In this document: in pieces, positions 1-9,221 of the stretch | Layout of the letters: each line of letters begins with the position of its first letter | How positions within the stretch are numbered: position 1 is the first letter of the stretch | From: Keithomyces neogunnii | Taxonomy: Eukaryota; Ascomycota; Sordariomycetes; Hypocreales; Clavicipitaceae | Reading direction: 5' to 3' | Assembly: GCA_020975405.1 (NCBI GenBank) | Contig: JAIOWQ010000003.1 | Span: 749,001-813,000, forward strand | DNA: 64,000 nt | Notes under the pieces: generated by a model | Told to the model about the DNA's origin: nothing | Database searches by the model: none | The model's input: only the letters and a program-made list of their open reading frames with translations | Made by a program: the position numbers and the translations under genes

Positions 1-1447
1 CCCACAATTTCATCATTGCAGTCCGATGCACGGATCGGGGGTGACGGCGTCTTTGGGGTAGAGGAGGCACTCCCACCAATCGTCGCAGGAGGTGTCTCGA
101 CAAAGGAGGTCCTGGATGAGCTTCTTAGGGGTGTAGATGCTCCGCTTAGATACCCAGCGGCGTTGACTGGTGTGGCTTCATAAAGGTGGCTTGCCATGGT
201 GCGGAAAGAGTCGTCCTCTCCCGTCTTTTCCTTGAAGTGGCTTGGCTGCCCGTCGACATATATGAGCTCCAACCTGTCATCCTTGATGAACTCACCCATA
301 GGAGCGCTTATCCACTCCCCATCCGCCAGTTGGGCGACACTGCAGTGCCACGGGGTCGTGAACCCGCTCCTGGTGTTGAGCAGACAGATTGAGACCTTGT
401 TCCCACCCACTGATTCATGGATAGAAAGTCGCAAATGGTTGGGGTAGGCATTCTTGACAGCCTGTGCAAATGCCTACGCAGGATGAGTTAGAAATAAGAC
501 TCGCTCAGCACAACCTGGATGGCTGTTGAACGTACAACTCCACGCTTCAGCATCTGCTTGGCAAGATACTTGCAATCTCTTCTGTAGCCATTGGCTGTTC
601 TATCTGCCCCTCTGGGGAAAATGTGCTTCAGGTCTGACTCCAGAAATCTCTTGTACCCAAGGTAGGTGAGCTTCGTGTCAGGATTCGAGGCAATCTCGTG
701 GTCGATGTTGAGGTCTGGTCTGCCATGCCTGTTGAGGAGCAATTGTCGGAAAGTGGTGCAGTTGGCCACGTAGGTGATCTCTGTCATCTTCTCTGGCAGA
801 GAAAAGTCCAAGAGGTCTCTCATTCTGGAAAATCCGATCAAATTGAATCGTTGCTTGGCAGCCATATTGCGAAGAGCCTCTCCATATGCCCACGTATCTT
901 GGTCCGAAATACACAACAAGTCTAAGAATGGGAGTGTCATTAAATCTTCCATGCTCTTGAGAACTAAACTTTGTCTCGGTTGCCAAAGGCTTTACACAGT
1001 GAACGTACCATTGTATGTTATTCCATCTGAGATTATGGTCACATAAGCGCCAGGGGCGTATACTTCACCTATGCGTGTGCACATAGTGTTCAAACGGCCC
1101 AGCGCCAGCTCCTCGGCCTTGTCAGGTAAGCTGCCTAATACTTTGTAAACTTTGTTGGCGGACTTGAAGGGAAAAGCTGGGAGACAGGCGTCTACCCGCT
1201 TCCTCGCGGCGACAAATTGGTCAAGGACTTTGAGAAATGTGTCTGCGCCATCCTCCAATCGGTCCCTTGAGTCATCGAATTTGTTCAGTGCGTACTGGAA
1301 GATGATGTCAAGAATACGACGAGATATACTCCTGATGTCCTCACCATGCTGCGGAGGAGTGGTCACATGGTTTTCCGAGTCCAAGACCACCTCGCCAACT
1401 GGATGATCTGCAGTGTTCTTCATCTCAACGGTGGTCAAATGAGACAA
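1..1447 (-). CDS. Isocyanide synthase (Dit1/PvcA family), 3' part beyond window edge
   Basis: Three exons read leftward: 1447-1009, 921-515 and 461 to the window edge. Introns are 922-1008 (GTACGT..TTAG) and 462-514 (GTTGTG..ACAG, branch TTCTAAC). Splicing joins ISDGITYN to DLLCISDQD, the characteristic Dit1/PvcA stretch. It is followed by a segment with NPDTKLTYLGYKRFLESDL and then by AVKNAYPNHLRLSIHES and TPWHCSVAQL, in the order seen in PvcA, DIT1 and XanB-type enzymes. These convert the amino group of an amino acid to an isonitrile using ribulose-5-phosphate carbon. After about residue 360 the frame stays open through a Ser/Thr/Pro-rich stretch (STPLRSSSRTS, TPKTPSPPIR) to base 1 with no stop, as expected for a linker to a further domain such as an NRPS-like module or a dioxygenase. 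What lies beyond cannot be seen. Family assignment is firm; substrate and fusion partner are unknown. Confidence 0.88.
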
Positions 1448-2269
1448 TTAATCGATCCGCAGTATGATGCCGTTTGATGTGGTTTATCTGGATCAATGGT
1501 CTGCTGACTGTCACATGAAGAATCGGGGACTCGGGTCAGGGTAAAGGCAAATAGAACGGCATGACTTTCCTTGGCCAGGAAAAGTTGATGACGGATGTGC
1601 AGCTGAAAGATTCAAGACAGCTAAACGCAACCCCTCTTGTATGAAAAGAGAAACCCTAGTCGTTGGTATTTCTTTTACGAGAAAAGAAACATGAATTAAA
1701 GAAAGGGCCTCATCTTGTAATAAGTTCCACCGGATGACCGCCGACGTTGAGCGGTCTCCAAGCAGGCCGGTCGCGCCGGTGCGCCGGTCTGGCCATGACT
1801 AAAATCAGGGCAGCACAAAGAGTCCTTGACAGTTGTTTCTTACAGCGTCAGTTGTACTACACCGGACTGGAATGGCCCACGAGGCTTTCCTTGTGCTGCT
1901 GCAAGGACGCATCTGACATGCCAGTGTCGTACTGACCGTAAGAGCAGGTTTGAGGCAGAAGCAGCCCCCACCAGATGCCGAAAGATGAACATGCAGCCGG
2001 TAAGCGTCACATGTCTCGGGGATGCGAGTATTTTCCATCATCTCAGCCGGGAAACTCACAGTCCTTGGCATTAGCAAATCTTAGCATTCGGCCTCCGAGA
2101 TAATCATCAAGGGAGCAAGCCAAAGGGGAGAGAAGCTGAGGATCATGTCCCACACACACCTGGGCAAGTGTCTGGACATCTCCGAGAATCGTGTCCGTCC
2201 ATAAAGGTGGCTTATACCCTGCTCAACACTATACTTGGCAAATCAACATGTCCTTTCAAGTTGCCTGAA
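1448..2269. promoter_or_regulatory. Divergent intergenic region between isocyanide synthase and acetyltransferase
   Basis: About 820 bp separate the two divergent start codons, so this is a candidate shared promoter. No convincing coding frame was seen. A TGCTCA core (2220-2225, context CCTGCTCAAC) lies about 45 bp before the acetyltransferase ATG and matches 6 of 8 bases of the Mac1-type copper element. A TTAGCAAAT run near 2071-2079 reads ATTTGCTAA on the other strand. Confidence 0.5.
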
Positions 2270-3765
2270 ATGGCAAGCGTCCAGCAGCTGGAAAAGTTAC
2301 GCCCTCTAGGTATGTGCAAATTCCACCTAGGATTCGGGTCCAAGTCCGGCCCCCGGTCTGACGCGTCGCTGTCCCAGGCAAGCTCGAACAGATTTCCGCA
2401 TCTTGCCACCATCTGGGCTTCTTCAACAATGTCGGTCTCTCCGCCACCTACCCACTCTCGGGTGCTTCGTTGCCAAAGACCTTTGACCTACGCCAGTTGG
2501 TCTTCGCGGCGGTAGAGGATGTGATACACAGGCATGGCATACTCTTCGCCATCCCAGTGAACGAAGACACGCCAGAGGCTTACTTTGCCTCTCTTGCTTC
2601 CATAAATCTCAAACAAAGCCTCCACTTCCAGTGGCGGTCGCGACCTTTTGCTGAGACCAGCCCACGAGAAGACAAGGAGCTCGACGAAATTCTTCAGGAT
2701 CAGCACAATACCGATTTCAAGTCCAGCTACGGGACCCTTCCATTCTGGCGGTTGATCATCCTGCAGACTCCCGAGGTGGGCATGGAATTCACAGCCTGTT
2801 TCATCTATCATCATGCAATTGGGGATGGCGTTTCTGGGTTTGTCTTCCATGAAGCGTTTCGCAAGGCCCTCAACGCAGTCGTTTCCTTTTCGCCAATTCG
2901 CACCCAGTGGGAAGCAGAGGTAATGCCAGAAAAAGGCGCCTGCGTGCTCCCTCCTGTGGAGGAAATACACCCTCTACCAATCTGCCCATGTCTCTCTGAC
3001 CCTGGCTCTAGAAAACTCCAGGGGTGGACAGCAGATTCTATCCGCACCCCTTGCAAATCTCGCTGGATTTCCTTTTACATCTCACCGAGTGCCTCGAGGA
3101 AATTTTTTCAGGAATGCAAAGAACAAAGTCTATCCGTGACACCCGTCCTGTAGTCAATCATAGCTTCGATCCTCTTCAGTATTCTTCCACCAACCGAAGA
3201 GGCTCTTACCTGCATAATCCCAATTAACTTGCGTCCATGGCTTAAGCTGCCTGGCGCAATTGCCAGTGGCGTCTTCGGGACATATTTCGACGCCACTCGC
3301 GTCCAGTTCACACGGCCTCGCCAGGATGGCCAGAGTTCTGGCTCCAAAGACATTTGGCCGGGCGCTCGGGAAGTCTCTAATGCGATGGATGACTATCTGC
3401 ATAATGTTTCGCCTTCCGGTGAGCCTTATACCGCTATTGCCGCTCTCAAAGCCATCACAAACTTCTCCATGGTATGCAACGATATGCTCGGGAAGCCACG
3501 CGAAGCTGCATTCGAATTGACCAACGTCGGCCGATTCACTCCCCTCGCTGCTCTTGAGGGGGAAGAAGCACATCGCTGGCGGGTAGGAAAAGTGCTGCTA
3601 AGCCGAAGCGCACTTGCCTCCGGGGCTGCCATCACTGTCAGTGTCGCCAGTGGTGGAAACAGCTCAATGACGGTGGGCCTGAGCTGGCAGGACAGCATTG
3701 TTCAGGATGATGTTGTGGTACAGGCTAGCAACGGCATCCAAAAGTGCTTTGAGAAGTATGAGTGA
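2270..3765 (+). pseudogene. Alcohol acetyltransferase (AATase)-family gene with an in-frame TAG
   Basis: Exon 1 (2270-2309) encodes MASVQQLEKLRPL. After a 68 bp intron (2310-2377, GTATGT..CCCAG) exon 2 continues GKLEQISASCHHLGFFNNVG, the usual start of the AATase/condensation-like acyltransferase family. The catalytic HHAIGDG motif lies near residues 157-163. NLRPWLKLPG, NVGRF and the C-terminal LSWQDSIVQDD block are also present. The frame is otherwise intact for 475 codons, a normal family length, but codon 272 is TAG (3151-3153) in the middle of a conserved helix (TPVL-stop-SIIASIL). No splice pair removes it without losing conserved residues. A CAG-to-TAG change is the simplest reading. 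The alternatives are sequencing error, readthrough or A-to-I mRNA editing (UAG to UGG). Its place beside the isocyanide synthase suggests it acylated the cluster product. A longer in-frame start at 2168 is possible but lacks family similarity. Confidence 0.75.
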
Positions 3766-3845
3766 AACCACATAAACCTCCGGTGGTGCAGGGGTGTAAA
3801 ACGCAACAGCTACTGATGAGTCTTGGTATCGCGCTTCTTCCAAGA

Positions 3846-4132
3846 TTATGGACGGGAGCGATTGTGATGGCCACGCCACAATAAACGAACGGGTTTCTGT
3901 TACACATCAAGAGCACAACAAGTAGCTAGCAGTATCAACTTACCGCACATTGGTACCGCATCATGAGCAGCGTTTTGGTGCCGTGTCCACCAATGTACAT
4001 TTGCAGCATCTTGGCGCGGTATTTGTTGGGTTCCCTATCCGAGAGTCCGGTCCAGTCGTATGTGATAGCTGGTACAGCGTTGCGACGCTCCACCTTGTCA
4101 AGGCCGGCAAGGAGCTTTGGCACATGAGCCAT
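3846..4132 (-). other. Possible small gene or bZIP remnant
   Basis: A two-exon reading frame (4132-3944 and 3896-3846) is joined by a well-formed 47 bp intron (GTAAGT..TAACAG) and would give 79 residues. It contains AITYDWTGLSDRE, which resembles the WTGLTD-ER stretch just before the basic region of fungal bZIP/DUF3425 regulators. The following residues do not preserve the NRxxQRxxR basic region and no leucine zipper follows. It could be a decayed cluster regulator (a bZIP protein regulates the Aspergillus xanthocillin cluster), an unrelated small gene, or chance. Confidence 0.28.
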
Positions 4133-4246
4133 GCGTATAGTTATTCTTGGATCTTACTAAGGGTTGTCAGTACTAAGGTGCATTCACTTTCAGTCCCAAA
4201 TTGTTGGTTGGCCACACTTGGATCCCTGTATCCCGGTATGGTCAAG

Positions 4247-4254
4247 TATAAAAA
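4247..4254 (+). promoter_or_regulatory. TATA-like box upstream of the hydrolase
   Basis: TATAAAAA lies about 205 bp before the hydrolase start codon, in the stretch between the acetyltransferase and hydrolase genes (3766-4456), which otherwise holds only the small bZIP-like frame on the other strand. Confidence 0.4.
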
Positions 4255-4381
4255 GACCCGTACCTACTGGCAATCAAAGGTGGATATTCACGCAAAACGA
4301 CGCAACACAGCTTGTCTGGGAGCGTCCTTGATCCATGTCCCGGCTGACTTGAATGACAAATCTCTGATTAAGCATTTTTAT

Positions 4382-4389
4382 TTTGCTCA
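4382..4389 (+). promoter_or_regulatory. Mac1/MacA-type copper-response element candidate
   Basis: TTTGCTCA is an exact match to the yeast Mac1 copper-starvation element, 68-75 bp before the hydrolase ATG. A given 8-mer is expected about 0.07 times on both strands in the roughly 2.4 kb of intergenic DNA in this cluster. The functional link to copper is inference from cluster content. Confidence 0.35.
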
Positions 4390-4456
4390 CCGAGAGAACA
4401 TCTCATACGGAGCAACAGTTCCCCATTCCTCGGCAACTTGACGTGAGCTGTCAAAA

Positions 4457-5515
4457 ATGCCGAAGAGCCCATCGACCTACCCTTTCCCCTACTCGCAAGC
4501 CGCGGAGCTTGACTCCAGGATCAAGCTCCCACGCCCGGCAATTGACCCGGCACTCGTGCCTATCGTGGATTCCTGGCTCCTTCCCGAGGAGCTTGATCTT
4601 GGTTTTATCCGCGGCTTGTCAGGTGGCGTAGGTGACCCAGCTTGGGCGCACAATGCTGACAAGACAGCGCCCAGTTTCAAACACACGGAGCATTGTGTCC
4701 CCGGACCTGACGACAAGAACGTCCTGTTGTCCGTAACTGCGCCAATGGAACCCACATCTGATACGTTACCCGCTTTGTATTACGTGCATGGCGGAGGAAT
4801 GGTTTGCGGTGACCGGTTTGCCGGGGTCAGCGAGCTGTTGGATCTCATCAAAGGCATCGAGTGCGTCGTCATCTCCGTGGAGTACCGCCTTGCGCCAGAA
4901 ACTCGGGCCCCGGGGCCGGCAAAAGATTGTCACGCCGGGCTCGTCTGGGCCTCGGAGAACGCTGCCAAGTTGGGAATCGACCCGGCCAGCATCATTGTCA
5001 TTGGTGTGTCGGGCGGTGCAGCGCTCGCTGCCGTGACCTGCCTCATGGCGCGCGACAAGAAGCTGCCCGCGGTGCCCATCAAGGCACAGGTGCTGTTGTC
5101 CCCCATGCTAGACGACCGCTGCGATAGCGTCTCGGACCAGCAGTTCGAGTACGGCAGTCCGTGGTGTGGCATCACAAATCGCATGGCCTGGGCTCACGCC
5201 GTCGGGGAGCAGCGAGGAAGCGACGCCATCACTGCGTACCAGGCGCCGTCTCGCGAGGAGAATCTTTCCAATCTTCCTCCAACCTACATCGACGCTGCCG
5301 AGTGCGAGGTGTTCCGCGATCCGGCGGTTCTGTACGCCATGAACATGTGGCGTTGTGGATCGACGTGTGAATTGCACATTTGGCCCGGAGGCTTCCACAT
5401 GTTTGATGGCATAGACAATCCAAATGTGGCTCTTGTCCGGGCCGCAATCACAGCCAAGACAAAATGGCTGAGGGGGGTCATTCAGCCGGCGAGGGTAGAG
5501 GCGCTGGGCTCGTGA
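4457..5515 (+). CDS. Alpha/beta hydrolase, hormone-sensitive-lipase/carboxylesterase type
   Basis: A single 352-codon exon. The oxyanion-hole motif HGGGM begins at His111. The nucleophile elbow is GVSGG with Ser185 (family consensus GDSAGG). Asp288 in EVFRDP and His314 in GGFHMFD complete a plausible Ser-Asp-His triad. VEYRLAPE, the usual HSL-family strand motif, precedes the elbow. There is no signal peptide, so the enzyme is probably cytosolic. It would hydrolyse or transfer a small ester, amide or lactone. Position between the acetyltransferase and the transporter suggests deacylation, transacylation or detoxification of the isocyanide product. The Asp-to-Val and Ala-to-Gly substitutions in the elbow make substrate transfer from characterised relatives unsafe. 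A TATA-like box and an exact Mac1-type element lie upstream. Confidence 0.9.
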   Translation: MPKSPSTYPFPYSQAAELDSRIKLPRPAIDPALVPIVDSWLLPEELDLGFIRGLSGGVGDPAWAHNADKTAPSFKHTEHCVPGPDDKNVLLSVTAPMEPTSDTLPALYYVHGGGMVCGDRFAGVSELLDLIKGIECVVISVEYRLAPETRAPGPAKDCHAGLVWASENAAKLGIDPASIIVIGVSGGAALAAVTCLMARDKKLPAVPIKAQVLLSPMLDDRCDSVSDQQFEYGSPWCGITNRMAWAHAVGEQRGSDAITAYQAPSREENLSNLPPTYIDAAECEVFRDPAVLYAMNMWRCGSTCELHIWPGGFHMFDGIDNPNVALVRAAITAKTKWLRGVIQPARVEALGS

Positions 5516-6429
5516 AATAGCATTGGTTGGTTTCGTCTTGTGGTTGCAGGGCCTGTGTGTGGCCCATCGCCGCTGTTGACACCAACAATGAAGGCATGAG
5601 GTTGTTGATATTTGCGACATGCCCCAACCACCTTTTGTGTGGCGCTAGCGGGACAGGGTGATGTGAGGCAGATTGAGCTAATTGTCATTTGGTGAGATCG
5701 ACCGGGAATGGCTGGCAGATCGTGCGCCTGCGCCAATAGTCTTGTTAGAATCCTGCGGCCATGCAGGGGTTAGTCATTCGACAAGCCAAGGGCTGCACTG
5801 CACCTTCCTCCACAATTCGCCGGTCTGCATCGCATCCTGCCATCAGTGATCACCAAGGAGGCTCCGGAGACGCGGCAACCAACGTGGAGTCGAGGCTCAA
5901 GAGTCAAGACCACACAACAGCGCAGGCAAAACCATCAACCCCGTCCGTCTGTCGCCGTATTTCCTCCCAAAGATACCCGAGACCCATCCTTGTACTCCGT
6001 AGGCACGCCCGCTCTCCATGTTCCTCCCTTTGTCGGTCGCTGGTAGCACGGCCATGGATGCAGGGCGGGCCAACCACTGTGCAATGCATTCTTCAACCAA
6101 CGGTCGGCGATGGAGTCGACTGCGCAGAGTTCTAGAGGCGACGTGAGCAAGATACCTGTCCGCTGGGCGCCATTTGCCCAAGGAGCACAAGGGTGGAACG
6201 CTGCATTCTGGTGTCATGGTTACTTGCTCGAGCTTTCGGTGCACCCAGACCAAGCAGCCCGGTGACAGAAATTTGCGCTGGGGCTGTCTACATGATGAAG
6301 AGCATCAGAGGAATCCGAGGGTGATATAGTCCATCTTTGCCCCCCCGTTGATTGCGATTCCTGTCTGGACCCTGTACCCCCTACCTTTGATCAGCTTCTC
6401 AGCATCGTTGTTGCCCTTCTCCCTCCAGC
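5516..6429 (+). promoter_or_regulatory. Intergenic region upstream of the transporter
   Basis: 914 bp with no supported gene. It contains one TACTCCGTA copy (5993-6001) and, on the minus strand at 6144-6151, CTTGCTCA, which differs from the Mac1-type element by one base. The last 60 bp before the start codon are pyrimidine-rich, as is common before highly transcribed fungal genes. Confidence 0.45.
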
Positions 6430-8190
6430 ATGGGCGAACCACAACATCTGCGGCCGGCACCGCCTCACGCCGGTGAAGCCGCAGAAAAGAGTCAAGACGA
6501 AATCACCCACGGCGTGAGCCAGGACCCAACGTGGCCAAAGGATGCTGCCACTGTCGACAATGAGGCTCAGGCCGGTGTCATCGCCGTCGAAGCCATGGCA
6601 ACCGTCTGGTCCAGGACGGCACTCATAGCCGCCTACGTGCTCATTTGGGTCGTATACTTTGTCATGCTGATGCAGCAGGCCACTGAGCTTGCGCTGAACC
6701 CCTACGTGACCTCGGCTTTCCAGCAACACTCTCTCACACCCACGGTCAGCATCGTGAGCAGCATCATTGGCGGGGTTTGCAACTTGACAGTCGCCAAGAT
6801 CCTCGACGTCTTTGGCCGACCACAAGGTTACGCCGTGTCTCTCGTCATCTTGACCGTTGGTCTCATCATGATGGCGGCCACTACCAGTGTGGAAATGTAT
6901 GCCGCTGCACAGGTGTTCTGGACGGTCGGCAACGCTGCACTGCTGTACAGCGTCAACATCTTCGTGGCCGATACCACAGGCCTGCGCAATCGAGGCCTCA
7001 TGACTGCCTTGACCGCGTCGCCCAACTTGATTACCATTTGGCTGGGCGGTCCCATCTCGCAAGCCTTTCTCAACGGGCCCGGTTGGCAGTGGTGCTTTGG
7101 CTTTCTCTCCGTCATCGTTCCCGTCTTCTGCCTCCCCTTGTTCGGCCTGCTCATGTGGAACTCTTTAAAGGCCAGAAGAGCGGGTGTTTTGGTGGCAAAT
7201 GCGCAAGAGAGAAGCATGTGGCAATGGCTTGTTCACTACTTGCGCGAGTTCGACGCCGTTGGGCTCCTCTTGATAACAGCTGGTTTAGCTCTGTTCCTTC
7301 TGCCCTTCAATCTCTATGCTGGACAGGACCAGGGATGGCAGTCGCCCCTCATCATATGCCTCGTCGTCTTTGGAGTTGTTCTTATGGCAGCGTTTGCTGT
7401 GTGGGAGAAATTCTTTGCTCCCGTCACCTTCATCCCTTACCAGTTGCTGTTCGACCGCAACCTGGTTGGATCTTGCATACTGGGCGCCGTTTTGTTTTTC
7501 AGCTACTACAGCTGGATAAGCCTGTTTAGCTCTTACCTCCAAGTTGTTCAGGACCTAAGCATCACCGAGAGCAGCTATGTTGTTCAGATTTACGGCATTG
7601 GAAACAGCCTGGCCGGGATTGCTACTGGTGTGGGCATTCGATATACAGGTCGTTTCAAGGCCATGACGCTCTATATTGCCATACCCGTCTACACCCTCTT
7701 CATGGGCCTCATGATTTACTTCCGGGAGCCCAGCGCCAACATTGGCTATCTTGTCATGTGCCAAATATTGATGTCTTTTGCTGCGGGCGTCATCATCATT
7801 ACTCCACAGATTGCCGCCATGTCTGCCACAGACCACCAGCATATTGCAGTCGTCATGGCCATTCTCTCCATGTTCTCAAGCATAGGTGGTGCCATCGGTC
7901 TGACCGTGGCTGGCGCCATCTGGCAGGGCGTCTTCCCAGTCAAGCTCCTCGAGTACCTTCCGGCTGAGGAGCTACCGAATCTTATTCTCATCTATTCCTC
8001 GCTGGACACTCAACTCAGCTATCCAGTAGGAAGCCCCGCAAGAATTGCAATCCAGAGAGCCTACAGCGATGGGCAGTCGATGATGTTGGCTGCTGGAACG
8101 GCCGTGTGGGTGGTCGGCTTCGCTGCTGTTGCCATGTGGCGAAACACAGACGTCAAACACTTGAAGCAAGTCAAGGGTCAGGTCATTTAA
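6430..8190 (+). CDS. MFS transporter, siderophore-iron-transporter (SIT)-like
   Basis: One 586-residue exon. A hydrophilic N-terminus of about 60 residues precedes roughly 14 membrane segments. The first segments carry ELALNPYVTSAFQQHSLTP, VSIVSSIIGGVCNL and AKILDVFGRPQGY, followed by AAQVFWTVGN and GGPISQAFLNGPGWQW. These match the diagnostic order of MirB/Sit1-type siderophore transporters (LNPYVTSSFxxHSL, KILDxxGRPEG, AQAFLNGPGWxW). SIT proteins normally import ferric siderophores across the plasma membrane. Next to an isocyanide synthase the substrate could instead be a metal-isonitrile complex, or the free product. No intron was needed and no breaks were seen. Family assignment is strong; substrate and direction are inference. 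Confidence 0.88.
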   Translation: MGEPQHLRPAPPHAGEAAEKSQDEITHGVSQDPTWPKDAATVDNEAQAGVIAVEAMATVWSRTALIAAYVLIWVVYFVMLMQQATELALNPYVTSAFQQHSLTPTVSIVSSIIGGVCNLTVAKILDVFGRPQGYAVSLVILTVGLIMMAATTSVEMYAAAQVFWTVGNAALLYSVNIFVADTTGLRNRGLMTALTASPNLITIWLGGPISQAFLNGPGWQWCFGFLSVIVPVFCLPLFGLLMWNSLKARRAGVLVANAQERSMWQWLVHYLREFDAVGLLLITAGLALFLLPFNLYAGQDQGWQSPLIICLVVFGVVLMAAFAVWEKFFAPVTFIPYQLLFDRNLVGSCILGAVLFFSYYSWISLFSSYLQVVQDLSITESSYVVQIYGIGNSLAGIATGVGIRYTGRFKAMTLYIAIPVYTLFMGLMIYFREPSANIGYLVMCQILMSFAAGVIIITPQIAAMSATDHQHIAVVMAILSMFSSIGGAIGLTVAGAIWQGVFPVKLLEYLPAEELPNLILIYSSLDTQLSYPVGSPARIAIQRAYSDGQSMMLAAGTAVWVVGFAAVAMWRNTDVKHLKQVKGQVI

Positions 8191-8721
8191 ATTTGACTGG
8201 CTCGGACACTGTTGTGTGCAATCATGTTGGGCGGGCATCTCAAGCGGGATTTGACGTCGGCAGCTATGGCTCTGGCCTCTGAGCCTGACGGTATTCTTCA
8301 TTTTGATGAACCTACCGTGTAGGGGTCAAATCGAATGCATTCAAGGCAACAGAATTAATGTATGCAGTGGCAGGGTTAATTAGGAATGAAAATAGTTTGT
8401 AGTACACTTTTGCCTCTGGTGGTGATTCTGACAGTAAGCAGGCCGCCTCTTCCGAGTTCCGGAGCGTCCTGGGTGCGAGAAGGGAGGTTGGTGCTCCCGT
8501 ACCTTTTCTGCGATGCATATATTGCTCATCAATGGACTACATGACATTCACAAAGGCGGCAGTGCACCATGACAAGTTCCCACGCAAGGACATATGCATT
8601 CATGTGTCCCAAAGAATCAGGCTAATACAGAATATTTGACATTGAAAGCAACCGCCATGATAACGCTGCAACAGTCGAACCGCCCCGCGTTGCAAGTCGT
8701 GACAACCATGATGCATCGTTT
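8191..8721. other. Convergent 3' intergenic region
   Basis: 530 bp between the transporter stop and the stop of the small secreted protein. No coding, RNA or repeat feature was recognised. Confidence 0.5.
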
Positions 8722-9221
8722 TTACACAATGTTGGACAGACCGTTAACAATGCCAGTGACGCCGGTCAGGGCAGTGACGAGGTCGGTGGTGCCGAGGGTC
8801 TGCTCGAGGTTGGTGACGGCGCCGCCGGTGGCGTTGTCGAGGAAGCCGTTGACGGCGCCGATGGGCACGCCCGACTGAACCAGGACGAGTGCCTGGCCAA
8901 TGGCCTGGGCAGCAGCGGGCTTGAGGCCGCCGTGGATGAGGTCCAGCAGCTTGTTGGCCAGAGGGACGCCGCCGAGGGCTTGCTCGACCTGTCCAAGAGG
9001 GTTGGTATAAGCCGTGCCGCGGCACACGACGGGCGGGCAAGACTTACCTGGGCAAGAGCACCGCCAAGGGCACCCTGGAGCTGAGTCTCGAGCTGGCCGG
9101 CACCAGTGCTGCCAGTGACGCCATCAAAAATGCTGGTGACTTCTCCAATGATGGATCGCTTGTAAGGGGCGGCGGCGGCGACGCCGGCAAGGGCAGCAAC
9201 CATGACGGTGATGAACTTCAT
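8722..9221 (-). CDS. Small cysteine-free secreted hydrophobic protein
   Basis: Two exons (9221-9048 and 8988-8722) flank a clean 59 bp intron (8989-9047, GTAAGT..GACAG), giving 146 residues. The first 18 or so residues form a signal peptide (MKFITVMVAALAGVAAAAP), followed by a Kex2-like KR at positions 21-22. The mature part is rich in Ala, Gly, Leu and Val with amphipathic stretches (GGALAQVEQALGGVPLANKL), has no cysteine and has one N-glycosylation sequon (NATG). A TATAAG box lies on the minus strand at 9394-9389, about 170 bp upstream. No domain was recognised. The composition would suit a surface-active or cell-wall associated protein, but without cysteines it is not a hydrophobin. Confidence 0.75.

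Noticed and set aside
2168..2269. In-frame upstream extension of the acetyltransferase
   Set aside because: The first 34 codons have no family similarity and the ATG at 2270 gives the expected family start.
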